Assembly: GCA_949295935.1 (NCBI GenBank)
Contig: CASFMW010000006.1
Location: 1-37,489 of the forward strand
Length of the DNA stretch: 37,489 nt
Origin: an uncultured Pseudomonadota bacterium
GTDB lineage: Bacteria; Pseudomonadota; Alphaproteobacteria; RF32; CAG-239
Direction: 5' to 3'
In this document: positions 1 to 7,375 of the stretch, piece by piece
Layout of the letters: every line of letters starts with the position of its first letter
Position numbering within the stretch: position 1 is the first letter of the stretch
Translations under genes and position numbers: made by a program
Notes under the pieces: model-generated
Seen by the model: only the letters and a program-made list of their open reading frames with translations
Databases searched by the model: none
What the model was told of the DNA's origin: nothing

Positions 1-333
1 ACGGCAAAAATAATCGCGGCGGGCAATAAGAGTACGTATCCGGCAGCCTGGGCGGCACATGAGTATAAAACAGCGGGAACAGAGGCGGGAGATTGGTGCT
101 TGCCGGCAGCAGGAATATTTACCTCATATTATGATAACCGAGACGCGATAAACACAGGATTTAGCCGAGCAAATGGGACACAAATCGCAAACGGCATCGA
201 AGCTTGGTCGTCGTCCGAGAACAGTAGCAGCAACGCGTGGGCCTACTACTTTAGCGTCGGTTACGATTTGTACTACATCACCTACCGCGGTAAGGATAAC
301 AGCTACGAGGTCCGCCCTGTCCTCGCTTTTTAG
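1..333 (+). CDS. C-terminal part of a DUF1566/C-type-lectin-like surface protein, candidate retroelement-diversified target (5' end missing)
   Basis: The frame is open from base 1 and stops at 331-333, so the N-terminus lies outside the window. The visible 110 residues contain WCLPAAGIF, then WSSSE at about residues 69-73, and end VRPVLAF. This layout is typical of DUF1566 or formylglycine-enzyme-like C-type-lectin folds, which are often carried by surface proteins. From about base 223 the codons change character. Before base 133 all four tyrosines are TAT; after base 241 all seven are TAC. Most codons from 223 to 306 have the form NNC or NNT (TAC, AGC, ATC, ACC, CGC, GGT, GAT). This is the pattern produced when a diversity-generating retroelement mutates adenines of AAC/AAT template codons. 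Protein family and partial status are well supported; the diversification role is inference because no reverse transcriptase or template repeat is visible. Confidence 0.75.
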   Translation, partial: TAKIIAAGNKSTYPAAWAAHEYKTAGTEAGDWCLPAAGIFTSYYDNRDAINTGFSRANGTQIANGIEAWSSSENSSSNAWAYYFSVGYDLYYITYRGKDNSYEVRPVLAF

Positions 334-340
334 CAACAAA

Positions 341-368
341 AAAAGCGGCGTTTTAAGGCGCCGCTTTT
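341..368. terminator. 10-bp perfect hairpin between convergent genes; terminator and possible target-site cruciform
   Basis: Arms AAAAGCGGCG (341-350) and CGCCGCTTTT (359-368) pair perfectly around an 8-base loop. On the minus strand the stem is followed by a run of seven T, so it should terminate the lipoprotein gene. On the plus strand the T run is short. It begins seven bases after the stop codon of the left-edge gene, where retroelement target genes can carry a hairpin or cruciform, so it may have two roles. Confidence 0.75.
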
Positions 369-377
369 ACTTTATCT

Positions 378-863
378 CTAAAAATTCTCTCGAGCATAAA
401 CGTCTTTAACAAACCATCGAGAATTTTTGTTTGCCAACACAAAGATGATATTGCCCTGACACAGGCCAAACCACTTTCCGTCACAGGTTGAGGAGGTATA
501 TATCTCCATTTCGCCCGAGGCGAGGGGTTTAACCTTAACAATCTCAAACTTCTGCCATGTCGGACGCTCTAGGCTTTCATCATTCATAAACACAAAACTC
601 GGCAAAAAGTCTTTTGCTTCCGCACATTTTGCCAAATCTGGGTTTATTGAGCAAGAAATATAATCTTCAATGGCGCAAACAGTTTCGCTGTTAAGGTCGC
701 AAGGATTTTCCGCTGTCGCTGCGTTGACTTCAAAAGTCTTGCCGCTAAAATCAGAGATAACCGATTCGTCCGCCACGGGAGACACAGCTGCTTTATCAGA
801 CTCTTTGTCTGAACAAGCCGCCAAAGCCAAAAGGCCGCAAAGCACTAAAACAAAATTTTTCAT
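378..863 (-). CDS. Putative lipoprotein of unknown function
   Basis: The protein has 161 residues. It starts with a short positively charged end and a hydrophobic stretch ending in a lipobox, LAAC, with the modified cysteine at about residue 17, so it should be a lipid-anchored envelope protein. A Ser/Asp/Lys-rich linker follows, then a compact domain with several cysteines (in PCDL, TVCA, SCSI, AKCA, STCDG and GLCQG) that could form disulfides in the periplasm. The C-terminal part has alternating hydrophobic residues that suggest beta strands. I do not recognise the family. It lies 12 bases downstream of the outer-membrane barrel gene on the same strand, so the two may be co-transcribed and end at the hairpin 341-368. 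Confidence 0.8.
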   Translation of the reverse strand: MKNFVLVLCGLLALAACSDKESDKAAVSPVADESVISDFSGKTFEVNAATAENPCDLNSETVCAIEDYISCSINPDLAKCAEAKDFLPSFVFMNDESLERPTWQKFEIVKVKPLASGEMEIYTSSTCDGKWFGLCQGNIIFVLANKNSRWFVKDVYARENF

Positions 864-875
864 GCTTTTCTTCCT

Positions 876-1448
876 TTAGAAGGTATAACGCAAACCGGCA
901 GAATATTCCCACATATGGTCAATGTCTTTAACTTCATTCAGCTTAACATAACGCGCAACCGCACGAACAGCCCAGTCTTTGTTTAAAGAATAAAACATAC
1001 CGGCCCCCAAACGATAACCATAACCTTGGTCATTTCCGTCTTTAACATAGGGGTTAGAATATTTTTTGCGGAAGTCATATATACCGACACCGGCTGTTCC
1101 GATAAGGGCTAAATCTCTGTCGCAAAGTAACGGCAGATAGCCATAAACATCAAGACCTCCTGCTTGGAAAGAGGTTTTTACTTTGCCGTTTGTGCTGCTG
1201 TTTTTCTTTGACGTGTCCGAAAACTGATAAAACAACTCGGTGCTGAAAAAACGGTTGTAGTCAGAACCTATGTTAATCGCGGCAGAATTAAGATTCGGTC
1301 TTAAGTTTTTAGCATTTACGTTAGAATAAACATAATCCAGACCAACATAAGGAACATAGTTCAAGTTTGAGCCATTATTAGCCTTTGCGGAAGCAATGTT
1401 TGCAACAAAAGCGACAGCCGCCAACGGCAAAAGAACTTTTTTCATCAT
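876..1448 (-). CDS. Small outer-membrane beta-barrel protein (OmpA/Opa-like porin family)
   Basis: The protein has 190 residues. A Sec signal peptide is visible (MMKKVLL, hydrophobic core, cleavage near ASA/KA at residues 21-22). The rest alternates polar and aromatic residues as in an eight-stranded barrel, and the last residues, SAGLRYTF, end in phenylalanine, the usual recognition signal for the Bam complex. The phrase YVGLDYVYSNVNAKN near the mature N-terminus and GYRLGAGMFYSLNKDWAVR near the end resemble barrel domains such as OMP_b-brl. No C-terminal peptidoglycan-binding OmpA domain is present. A GAGG ribosome-binding site precedes the ATG pair; the first ATG is used here. The exact ligand or role cannot be read from sequence. 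Confidence 0.85.
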   Translation of the reverse strand: MMKKVLLPLAAVAFVANIASAKANNGSNLNYVPYVGLDYVYSNVNAKNLRPNLNSAAINIGSDYNRFFSTELFYQFSDTSKKNSSTNGKVKTSFQAGGLDVYGYLPLLCDRDLALIGTAGVGIYDFRKKYSNPYVKDGNDQGYGYRLGAGMFYSLNKDWAVRAVARYVKLNEVKDIDHMWEYSAGLRYTF

Positions 1449-1529
1449 AAAACCTCATAAAAAATTAAAAATCTGCAAATAATATAACCAATATTAAATA
1501 AAATAAAAGTAAAAAAATAAATATAAATA

Positions 1530-1558
1530 TTGAGAAACAAGATAGAAAATGTTATAAA
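1530..1558 (+). promoter_or_regulatory. Sigma70-type promoter for the prepilin-fliX run
   Basis: TTGAGA (1530-1535) and TATAAA (1553-1558) are separated by 17 bases, and the ATG at 1596 follows about 30 bases after the predicted start site. The surrounding interval 1449-1595 is very AT-rich and holds no gene; it must also contain the divergent promoter for the outer-membrane barrel gene. Confidence 0.6.
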
Positions 1559-1595
1559 TAAAAAATATAGATTATAAAACAATGCGGAAAAGATT

Positions 1596-2138
1596 ATGAA
1601 AAGAAGAGCAGATAGCGGCTATACCTTTGTTGAAGTGCTGGGCGTTTTGGGAATCCTCGGCATGGTTGCGGCAAGTTCTGGAATGCTGGTTGGAAGTATA
1701 ATGGACCGGTATCGCAAAAACCGCGTTCAAGATGATATTCTGACTTTGCAAAAAGTTGTGAGCCAACGCTATGTTGCCGACGGAAACTATTTGAAAGTTT
1801 CGGAACAGACGCTTATTAATGAAAATCTGATACCGCGCTATATGACAAACGGCGGAAATATTGTCCAACCTTACGGCAATGTAGTTCTAAGCGCGGCCGG
1901 TATGACCTATAAAATAAGGTTTGATGGTTTGCCCATGGCAGTATGCGTTGCGCTGGGGTTAATGAATTGGGTTTATACGGATAGCTCGGACTTAGTATCC
2001 ATAAAAATCAATGATAAAACCTACGAATGGCCGATAAACAAGAGCCACAATGCGTCAGATGTTTTGCCTCTGAATACCACACAAGTCGCTGCCATCTGCA
2101 AACGAGAAAATAATGAAATCACTTGGGAATTTCAATAA
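1596..2138 (+). CDS. Type IV prepilin-like protein
   Basis: The protein has 180 residues. The N-terminus carries a class III signal: basic MKRRADSG, then Y-T-F-V-E and a roughly 20-residue hydrophobic helix (VLGVLGILGMVAASSGMLVG). Glycine at -1 and glutamate at +5 match prepilin peptidase substrates; tyrosine at +1 in place of phenylalanine or methionine is slightly unusual. The C-terminal half (residues about 60-175), with its NLIP...GG.I..PYGNVVLSAAGMTYKIRF pattern and two cysteines, recalls PilS-type pilin headgroups. No prepilin peptidase, secretin or ATPase gene lies in the window. The stop codon is ten bases before fliX, whose ribosome-binding site overlaps it, so the two genes are probably co-transcribed. 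Pilin versus minor pseudopilin cannot be decided from sequence. Confidence 0.8.
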   Translation: MKRRADSGYTFVEVLGVLGILGMVAASSGMLVGSIMDRYRKNRVQDDILTLQKVVSQRYVADGNYLKVSEQTLINENLIPRYMTNGGNIVQPYGNVVLSAAGMTYKIRFDGLPMAVCVALGLMNWVYTDSSDLVSIKINDKTYEWPINKSHNASDVLPLNTTQVAAICKRENNEITWEFQ

Positions 2139-2148
2139 GGAAAAACAA

Positions 2149-2574
2149 ATGATTCAAGTCGGAGATATCAGTAAAAGTAATGAGATAAAAAGCGGGGCTA
2201 AAACTAAAAAAGTCTCAACCAGCAGCAGCTTTTCTTCATATCTTGAACAAACAATGGCCGCAGAAGAAAACGCACCGGTTCAAGCCACCAGCAGCCTAAG
2301 CGGAACTGAGGTTTTGCTCGCAGCACAAATGGTAGACGCCGATGAAGAAAAAGAGCGCCGCCGTCAAACAGTTGAACGCGGAAAAAGCTTAATCGAAAAA
2401 CTTGAAGAAATCAGAGACGGCCTTTTGATTGGAGCTATCTCCAAAGACCGAATGATTGAGATTGCACGCTTTGTCAGAGAACGCAGAGGAACCAGCGGAG
2501 ACGAGCGTCTTGATGAAATTATGGCAGAAATAGAACTCAGAATAGAGGTGGAACTGGCAAAATTAATGAAATAA
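2149..2574 (+). CDS. fliX: FliX family flagellar assembly trans-acting regulator
   Basis: The protein has 141 residues when started at the ATG at 2149, which follows an AAGGA ribosome-binding site; an in-frame upstream ATG at 2113 lies inside the prepilin gene and is rejected. The N-terminal third is Ser/Lys/Ala-rich. The C-terminal part (residues about 70-141) holds RGKSLIEKLEEIRDGLL, then an arginine-rich stretch, and ends EIELRIEVELAKLMK, the hallmark of FliX. In Caulobacter, FliX couples completion of the early flagellar structure to activity of the sigma54 activator FlbD and so controls late flagellar genes. Neither FlbD nor any flagellar structural gene is near. Its position between a prepilin gene and dksA is not the usual flagellar context. 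Confidence 0.82.
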   Translation: MIQVGDISKSNEIKSGAKTKKVSTSSSFSSYLEQTMAAEENAPVQATSSLSGTEVLLAAQMVDADEEKERRRQTVERGKSLIEKLEEIRDGLLIGAISKDRMIEIARFVRERRGTSGDERLDEIMAEIELRIEVELAKLMK

Positions 2575-2655
2575 CTGTGATAAGCAAACTTTTTTTGTTG
2601 CGGAACATAAGAGAAAAGATTAACCTAAAAAATAATAGATAATTGTGATAAACAA
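2572..2655 (+). repeat. 16-bp imperfect direct repeat pair upstream of dksA
   Basis: TAACTGTGATAAGCAA (2572-2587) recurs as TAATTGTGATAAACAA (2640-2655), with 14 of 16 bases identical. The first copy overlaps the fliX stop codon and the second ends just before the dksA ribosome-binding site. The spacing is 68 bases, between six and seven helical turns. This could be a regulator-binding pair or chance in AT-rich DNA. Confidence 0.35.
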
Positions 2656-2670
2656 GAAGGAGCTAAAGAT

Positions 2671-3099
2671 ATGGAAGCATCAATAATTCTCCCGCCAGAC
2701 TATAAACCAAGTGAAGATGAAGAATACATGAACGACTATCAGGTCGAATACTTTCGCCAAAAGCTGTTAAACTGGAAAAAAGAATTGATAGGCCAGTCAA
2801 AAGACACATTAGATGATTTGCGCCAAGGTGGATTAAACCAGCCGGATGATATTGATCGCGCCTCTATGGAAACAGATAAGGCAATTGACTTGCGCACCAA
2901 GGATAGAATTAGAAAATTGATTGGCAAAATTGATGAAGCACTCCAACGCATTGAAGACAAAGAATATGGCTATTGCGAAGAAACCGGTGAGCCGATAGGT
3001 ATCGCCAGACTTGAGGCCCGCCCGATTGCTACTTTGTCGGTTGAAGCTCAGGAACGCCATGAGCGTATGGAAAAAACCTATGATGATGACGCCATTTAA
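2671..3099 (+). CDS. dksA: RNA polymerase-binding transcription factor DksA
   Basis: The protein has 142 residues, the usual length. DksA binds in the RNA polymerase secondary channel and works with ppGpp to adjust rRNA and amino-acid promoters. Residues 20-95 form the expected coiled coil, with acidic tip residues in QPDDIDRASMETD (about 57-69). The C-terminal zinc-finger region reads YGYCEETGEPIGIARLEARP and then TLSVEAQERHE. Only the first of the four canonical cysteines remains (C102); the others are T105, S123 and A126. This reduced form is common in Alphaproteobacteria. A good AAGGAG site precedes the ATG. The gene starts a tight series with maf, the RNase G-type gene and yacG. Confidence 0.93.
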   Translation: MEASIILPPDYKPSEDEEYMNDYQVEYFRQKLLNWKKELIGQSKDTLDDLRQGGLNQPDDIDRASMETDKAIDLRTKDRIRKLIGKIDEALQRIEDKEYGYCEETGEPIGIARLEARPIATLSVEAQERHERMEKTYDDDAI

Positions 3100-3111
3100 G
3101 GGCATAAAATC

Positions 3112-3681
3112 TTGGTGAAAAATTTTATCTTAGCCTCGTCATCGCCGCAAAGAAGACTTTTGCTGGAACAGATAGGTTATACGCCGAAGGAAATTTGTCC
3201 GGCAGATATCGATGAGACCGAAAAAAAAGACGAGAAGCCGAGCGCTTATGTCAAAAGAATGGCTCGGGAAAAAGCATTAAAGGTTTCTTCCCTTCATGAG
3301 GGAGAAGTTATCTTGGCCTGTGATACAATCGTTGTATGCGGGCGCCGCTTGTTGCATAAAGCCCAAAATGACGAAGAACAAACTCAGGTGATGAAAGCTC
3401 TTTCCGGTCATGCTCACCATGTATTAAGCGCCGTTTGTGTTGTAGATGCCAATGGCAAAATCTCTGAGCGCTTGGTAGATACACGGATTCTTATGAAGCA
3501 ATTAACCGAAGAAGAAATCAAAAATTATGTAGCCTCCAAAGAGTGGGTCGGCTGCAGCGGATATAAAATAGAAGGCAGAATGGAAGCTTATGTGCGCAAG
3601 ATTATTGGCTCATACAGTGGCATCGTCGGCCTACCTTTATATGAAACAAAAAATCTCTTGAATGGAGCAGGAATAAAATGA
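3112..3681 (+). CDS. maf: Maf-family nucleoside triphosphate pyrophosphatase
   Basis: The protein has 189 residues. Maf enzymes hydrolyse non-canonical or selected nucleoside triphosphates to the monophosphate and pyrophosphate and have been linked to septum control. Visible motifs are the N-terminal LASSSPQRRLLLEQIG, the catalytic aspartate in ACDTIVV (about D71), the conserved GYKIEGRMEAYV segment, and GSYSGIVGLPLYET near the end. The start is ambiguous: TTG at 3112 lies nine bases after AAGGG (3098-3102), and GTG at 3115 is the next codon. Either gives essentially the same protein. The stop overlaps the start of the following gene by ATGA, so translation is probably coupled. Confidence 0.92.
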   Translation: MVKNFILASSSPQRRLLLEQIGYTPKEICPADIDETEKKDEKPSAYVKRMAREKALKVSSLHEGEVILACDTIVVCGRRLLHKAQNDEEQTQVMKALSGHAHHVLSAVCVVDANGKISERLVDTRILMKQLTEEEIKNYVASKEWVGCSGYKIEGRMEAYVRKIIGSYSGIVGLPLYETKNLLNGAGIK

Positions 3682-4847
3682 CAGTAGACACAATTGTATA
3701 TGAAAAAGGCAACGCCTATACCACTATCGCATTAATGAATGAAGGGCGCGTAAAAGAGATTGAAATAATTGATAATGCCAAAGCAGCTGAAGGAAACATC
3801 TATCTTGGAAAGATCACACGCAAGATTGACTTGGCTAATGGCCGCCATGGCTATATGGTAGACATCAAAGACGGCAAAGACGCCTTTTTTAACGCTGATG
3901 AATATGGCATGGGCGATACTGAATACAATGAAGGTCAAAGCATAGTCGTTCAGGTTACGCAAGAGCGTCGCGCTGAAAAAGGCGCAAAGGTCGTTCGTTC
4001 ATTACAATTCGTCGGAACTTATTTGGTATATTGCCCGTTCCGTATGAATATTGACGCTTCATCACGTATTGGCAGCTTTGAAAAAATAAAAGAGCTAAAA
4101 ACATTGGTTCAAAATAATGTTCAAGGCCAAGAAGGTTGGGTAATTCGCACAGCTGCCGCCGATGCTGCTCCTGACGAACTGGCTGAAGAAATGGTAGAGC
4201 TTCGCAAAATTTATGATGTTGTCAGAGCCAAAGCTCGTTCAGAAACAGCTCCTTGCTTGCTTTATGCCAAAGGCAGTCCGCTGTTTGAATATATGAGCAA
4301 CAATGCCTTGACTTTGAATAAAGTAGTGGTCAATACGCGTAATATGGAAGAAGCCATTAAAAACGAGTTTGATGGAGATTTTGAGATTGAGGTTAAAAAC
4401 AGCCCGCTTAAAGAAATGGGGGTTGATGAGGCTATCGGCGAAGCTATGGAAAAAGAAGTCCGTTTAAAATGCGGCGGTCGTGTTTTCATTGAAGAAACAA
4501 AAGCTTTTGTTGCCATAGATGTTGATACCGGAGACGATCATGGCGCAGGATCAATCTCTCATGTTAATGAAGAAGCCGCGGTTGAAATCGCCAGACAAAT
4601 AAGATTAAGAAATCTGTCAGGTAAAATCATTATCGACTTTGCCGGTTCTTCCGAATATCGTTATATGAAACCTGTCTTAGAGATACTGGACAGAGAGCTG
4701 GCTAAAGATTCGACTAGAGCTCATGTAATCGGTTTGTCTCGAGGCGGAAATGTTGAGGTTGTTCGCGTTCGTCGTCGCCCGTCATTGTCAGATATTTTGA
4801 GTGTAGAATGCCCGACTTGCCACGGTACCGGACGTGTTGAGGCCTAA
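3678..4847 (+). CDS. rng: Ribonuclease E/G family protein (RNase G-type)
   Basis: The protein has 389 residues, shorter than E. coli RNase G (near 490). An N-terminal S1 RNA-binding domain (GNIYLGKITRKI, then GRHGYMVDI, about residues 39-63) has no large insertion. The catalytic metal-binding aspartates of the DNase I-like domain are D281 in FVAIDVDTG and D320 in IIIDFAGS. The zinc-link motif CPTCHGTG (C378, C381) is at the very C-terminus, so no degradosome scaffold is present. Family members process rRNA 5' ends and decay mRNA. The maf-rng-yacG order is common in Alphaproteobacteria. A second, larger family member, RNase E, is at 19198-21870. Confidence 0.9.
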   Translation: MTVDTIVYEKGNAYTTIALMNEGRVKEIEIIDNAKAAEGNIYLGKITRKIDLANGRHGYMVDIKDGKDAFFNADEYGMGDTEYNEGQSIVVQVTQERRAEKGAKVVRSLQFVGTYLVYCPFRMNIDASSRIGSFEKIKELKTLVQNNVQGQEGWVIRTAAADAAPDELAEEMVELRKIYDVVRAKARSETAPCLLYAKGSPLFEYMSNNALTLNKVVVNTRNMEEAIKNEFDGDFEIEVKNSPLKEMGVDEAIGEAMEKEVRLKCGGRVFIEETKAFVAIDVDTGDDHGAGSISHVNEEAAVEIARQIRLRNLSGKIIIDFAGSSEYRYMKPVLEILDRELAKDSTRAHVIGLSRGGNVEVVRVRRRPSLSDILSVECPTCHGTGRVEA

Positions 4848-4850
4848 CTC

Positions 4851-5063
4851 ATGAGCGAAGTCATTAAAACTTATCGCTGTCCGATATGCAAAAAGCTGGT
4901 AACCGAAGATAACAAATATCGTCCCTTTTGCTCCAAACACTGTGCAGACATAGACTTGGGCAATTGGTTCAATGAGGCTTATAAAGTTCCTGTTGTTGAC
5001 TTAGATGAACAAGAGCTTGAAGAGCTGGAAAAATCGCTGGATGAGCAGCTAGATAAAGAATAA
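4851..5063 (+). CDS. yacG: Zinc-binding DNA gyrase inhibitor YacG
   Basis: The protein has 70 residues, the typical size. YacG binds gyrase and inhibits its activity. The zinc ligands CPIC (C10, C13) and CSKHC (C27, C31) are in place, followed by the diagnostic IDLGNWFNEAYKVP segment. The acidic tail (residues 50-70, many Glu and Asp) is typical. It begins three bases after the RNase G-type stop codon and ends the run at a strong terminator. Confidence 0.93.
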   Translation: MSEVIKTYRCPICKKLVTEDNKYRPFCSKHCADIDLGNWFNEAYKVPVVDLDEQELEELEKSLDEQLDKE

Positions 5064-5095
5064 AAAAAATCGGTTCTTTACGAACCGATTTTTTT
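5063..5095 (+). terminator. Rho-independent terminator, bidirectional, after yacG
   Basis: A-rich left flank, stem ATCGGTTC / GAACCGAT with a 5-base loop, then a run of T. It serves yacG on the plus strand, and the A-rich left flank gives a T run on the minus strand for the gene ending at 5094. Confidence 0.9.
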
Positions 5096-5519
5096 AACGA
5101 AGACGCTTGGCTCTTTTCCATTTTTCAAAATAAACAAGAGCAAAAGCAAAAAATTCAAAAATTCCGGCAAATGCTGTTAGCAATAAAAAGCCGGCCCAAA
5201 AGCTAATAGCTATATTTGGCTCATTATCGCACAAGTTTGAATGCTGCAAAAAATAATGTCCAATAAGGATAATCAAGGACACAATGCAAAACAATACGCA
5301 TAATAACACTGTAGCCAAAAAAAGCAAAACTTTTTCAATAGAAAGAAAAAATGTGCTCAAGCCAAGAAAGATAACACCAAATCCTATAGACCAAGCAACG
5401 GAGATGTTCCATACATCAAAACAAGATAAACAGACCATGACGGCCGTCAGCAGAATGCTAAAAAAGGCAATAACCTTAAGCAAGATTCCTTTGGGATCAA
5501 GATGAGCAATAGTAAGCAT
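5094..5519 (-). CDS. Small integral membrane protein of unknown function
   Basis: The protein has 141 residues and four strongly hydrophobic segments (about residues 12-34, 40-60, 62-88 and 104-130), separated by short polar loops. The C-terminal end is basic (EKWKRAKRLR), which suggests a cytoplasmic C-terminus. There is no signal peptide or recognisable domain, and I cannot assign a family. It lies 87 bases downstream of ftsI on the same strand with no terminator visible between them, so read-through from the division cluster is possible. Its stop codon overlaps the terminator at 5063-5095. Confidence 0.7.
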   Translation of the reverse strand: MLTIAHLDPKGILLKVIAFFSILLTAVMVCLSCFDVWNISVAWSIGFGVIFLGLSTFFLSIEKVLLFLATVLLCVLFCIVSLIILIGHYFLQHSNLCDNEPNIAISFWAGFLLLTAFAGIFEFFAFALVYFEKWKRAKRLR

Positions 5520-5606
5520 AATGATAAAAATTTAAAATTAATAATAAAAAAGTATCATGAACATAAAAGAAAAGAATAAACTTGTCAAGCGGTTATCCAA
5601 ACGGCA

Positions 5607-7355
5607 TTATCGTTCAAATGAGGCTTCGATGATACGATTCTTGCGCAATTCATCAAGGTCATAATTAGCCTTAAGGTTTAGTTGAGGAGCAATCGCTGTA
5701 ATGATTTTTCCGCCAGTCGGAACGGCATTCCATCCTGAAGTCACAAATCCCCAAGTTTCTTTGGTTGCTTTAGGTTCGTCAAGCATAACTAAGAGGGCAT
5801 ACTTGGGGTTTGACGCCGGAAAAGTTCCTAAAAACGTAGACATAACTTTTTTATCAATATATTTTCCGTTTACGAGCTTGTTGGCAGTTCCAGTTTTTCC
5901 GGCCACTTCATAACCAAGGACATTAGCGCGCTTACCGGATCCTTCAACCACAACACCACGCAGAAGTTTGCGCATTTTTTTAGAGGTATTTTCCGACACC
6001 ACGCGGTGCGTTTCGCGCTGATTATTATCGGCAAGCAAGGTAGGGGCTTTATAAATGCCGCCGTTAACGATTGATGAAAAAGCTGTAATAACATGAAGCG
6101 GCGTAACCGAAACACCATAACCATAAGCAACGGTCGCCGTGGTTGCTTCACCCCAGCGTCTGGGCAAGATGGGGGCGGCTTTTTCCGTAACTTCAAAATT
6201 AGAAATCGGATCAAACAAGCCCAAAGAGCTTAGAAATTCACGCTGCTTTTCCTGCCCGATTTTAAGAGCGATTTGTGCAGAGCCAATGTTTGAAGAGTAG
6301 ATAAGAATTTCTTGTAAGTCGAGCCAGCGATTCTCACCGCGATAATCTTTAATCGTATTGTAACGAAGCTTAATCGGCTTTGTCGCATCAAAACGGTCAG
6401 TCAGCTTTACATTTCCTTTTTCCAGCCCTAGAGCAGCGTTAAAAACTTTTAAGACAGACCCTGGTTCATACAACCCTTTTGTAGCAAAGTTAAACAAAGC
6501 GCGGTCAGAGACGTTATACATCCGATTCGGATCATAGTCCGGCAAAGAAATCATAGAAATAACTTCTGCACTATTCACATCCATAAGAATGGCAACACCC
6601 CCAAGCGCATTAAATTTTTCAATTCCTTCGGCCAGTCCTCTGCGAATGGTGTCTTGCAAACCGACATCAATTGTCAGCTTAAGCGGAATATCAGATTCTC
6701 TCAAACGTTTATCAAATTCTTTTTCCATGCCTGAGATGCCGAGATTGTCGATATTGGTTGTGCCGATAAGTTGAGCAAACAGATTTTTGTGCGGGTAGAT
6801 TCGCTTTTCCCCATTTTCAAAATCAAGACCGGGAATGCCGAGATAGTTAATCTGATATTGTTGCGAAGGAGAAAGGTTACGCTTAATATAAACAAAGGAG
6901 CTTTTGCGGTTGAGTTTTTCCAAGATATCTTCATAGCGAATATCAGGCAGAATAGCCGCCAGTTTCTGAGCAGCTTTTTTAGGATTAATAATTTTAGAAG
7001 GAACGGCATAGAGATTAACCGTCGGCAAAGAAGTCGCGATAATTGTGCCGTTTCTATCAAGGATATCAGCGCGTTTAATCGGATTTTCGGGCAAGGCATA
7101 GAAACTATCATTATCCGCAACAATAGTTTCTTTAACACTGCCATAACCACTCAAACAAACAAAAAACAACCGCAGCGCAATAACCGAAAACACAAGCAAA
7201 AACATCAACATGGCAAAAATCATACGGTTTTTGCACATGGCAAGAGGATCACTCTCGCAAGAATATCTGCTAAAAGAAAAACTTTTATCTAGTTTAATTT
7301 CCTGCCCCGGAAGATAAAAGTTTTTGCGACTTTTGGAAAAGAAATTCCCTATCAT
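5607..7355 (-). CDS. ftsI: Septal peptidoglycan transpeptidase FtsI (PBP3)
   Basis: The protein has 582 residues. It crosslinks septal peptidoglycan as part of the divisome. A cytoplasmic N-terminus of about 43 residues precedes one membrane helix (about 45-68). The PBP dimerisation domain includes [17 protein letters not shown] (95-111). The transpeptidase domain has the active-site serine in S300-V-L-K303, the SSN triad at 354-356 and KTGT at 487-490, so all catalytic motifs are intact. It is the last division gene of a minus-strand set mraZ-rsmH-ftsL-ftsI, 20 bases after ftsL. The murE-murF-mraY genes that normally follow are absent here. Confidence 0.95.
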   Translation of the reverse strand: MIGNFFSKSRKNFYLPGQEIKLDKSFSFSRYSCESDPLAMCKNRMIFAMLMFLLVFSVIALRLFFVCLSGYGSVKETIVADNDSFYALPENPIKRADILDRNGTIIATSLPTVNLYAVPSKIINPKKAAQKLAAILPDIRYEDILEKLNRKSSFVYIKRNLSPSQQYQINYLGIPGLDFENGEKRIYPHKNLFAQLIGTTNIDNLGISGMEKEFDKRLRESDIPLKLTIDVGLQDTIRRGLAEGIEKFNALGGVAILMDVNSAEVISMISLPDYDPNRMYNVSDRALFNFATKGLYEPGSVLKVFNAALGLEKGNVKLTDRFDATKPIKLRYNTIKDYRGENRWLDLQEILIYSSNIGSAQIALKIGQEKQREFLSSLGLFDPISNFEVTEKAAPILPRRWGEATTATVAYGYGVSVTPLHVITAFSSIVNGGIYKAPTLLADNNQRETHRVVSENTSKKMRKLLRGVVVEGSGKRANVLGYEVAGKTGTANKLVNGKYIDKKVMSTFLGTFPASNPKYALLVMLDEPKATKETWGFVTSGWNAVPTGGKIITAIAPQLNLKANYDLDELRKNRIIEASFER

Positions 7356-7375
7356 AATAAGCTTCTGCCCCGCGA

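Noticed and set aside
6771..7292. 173-codon open frame on the plus strand opposite ftsI
   Set aside because: It is antisense to the conserved N-terminal half of FtsI, with unnatural composition rich in Asn, Arg and Ile.
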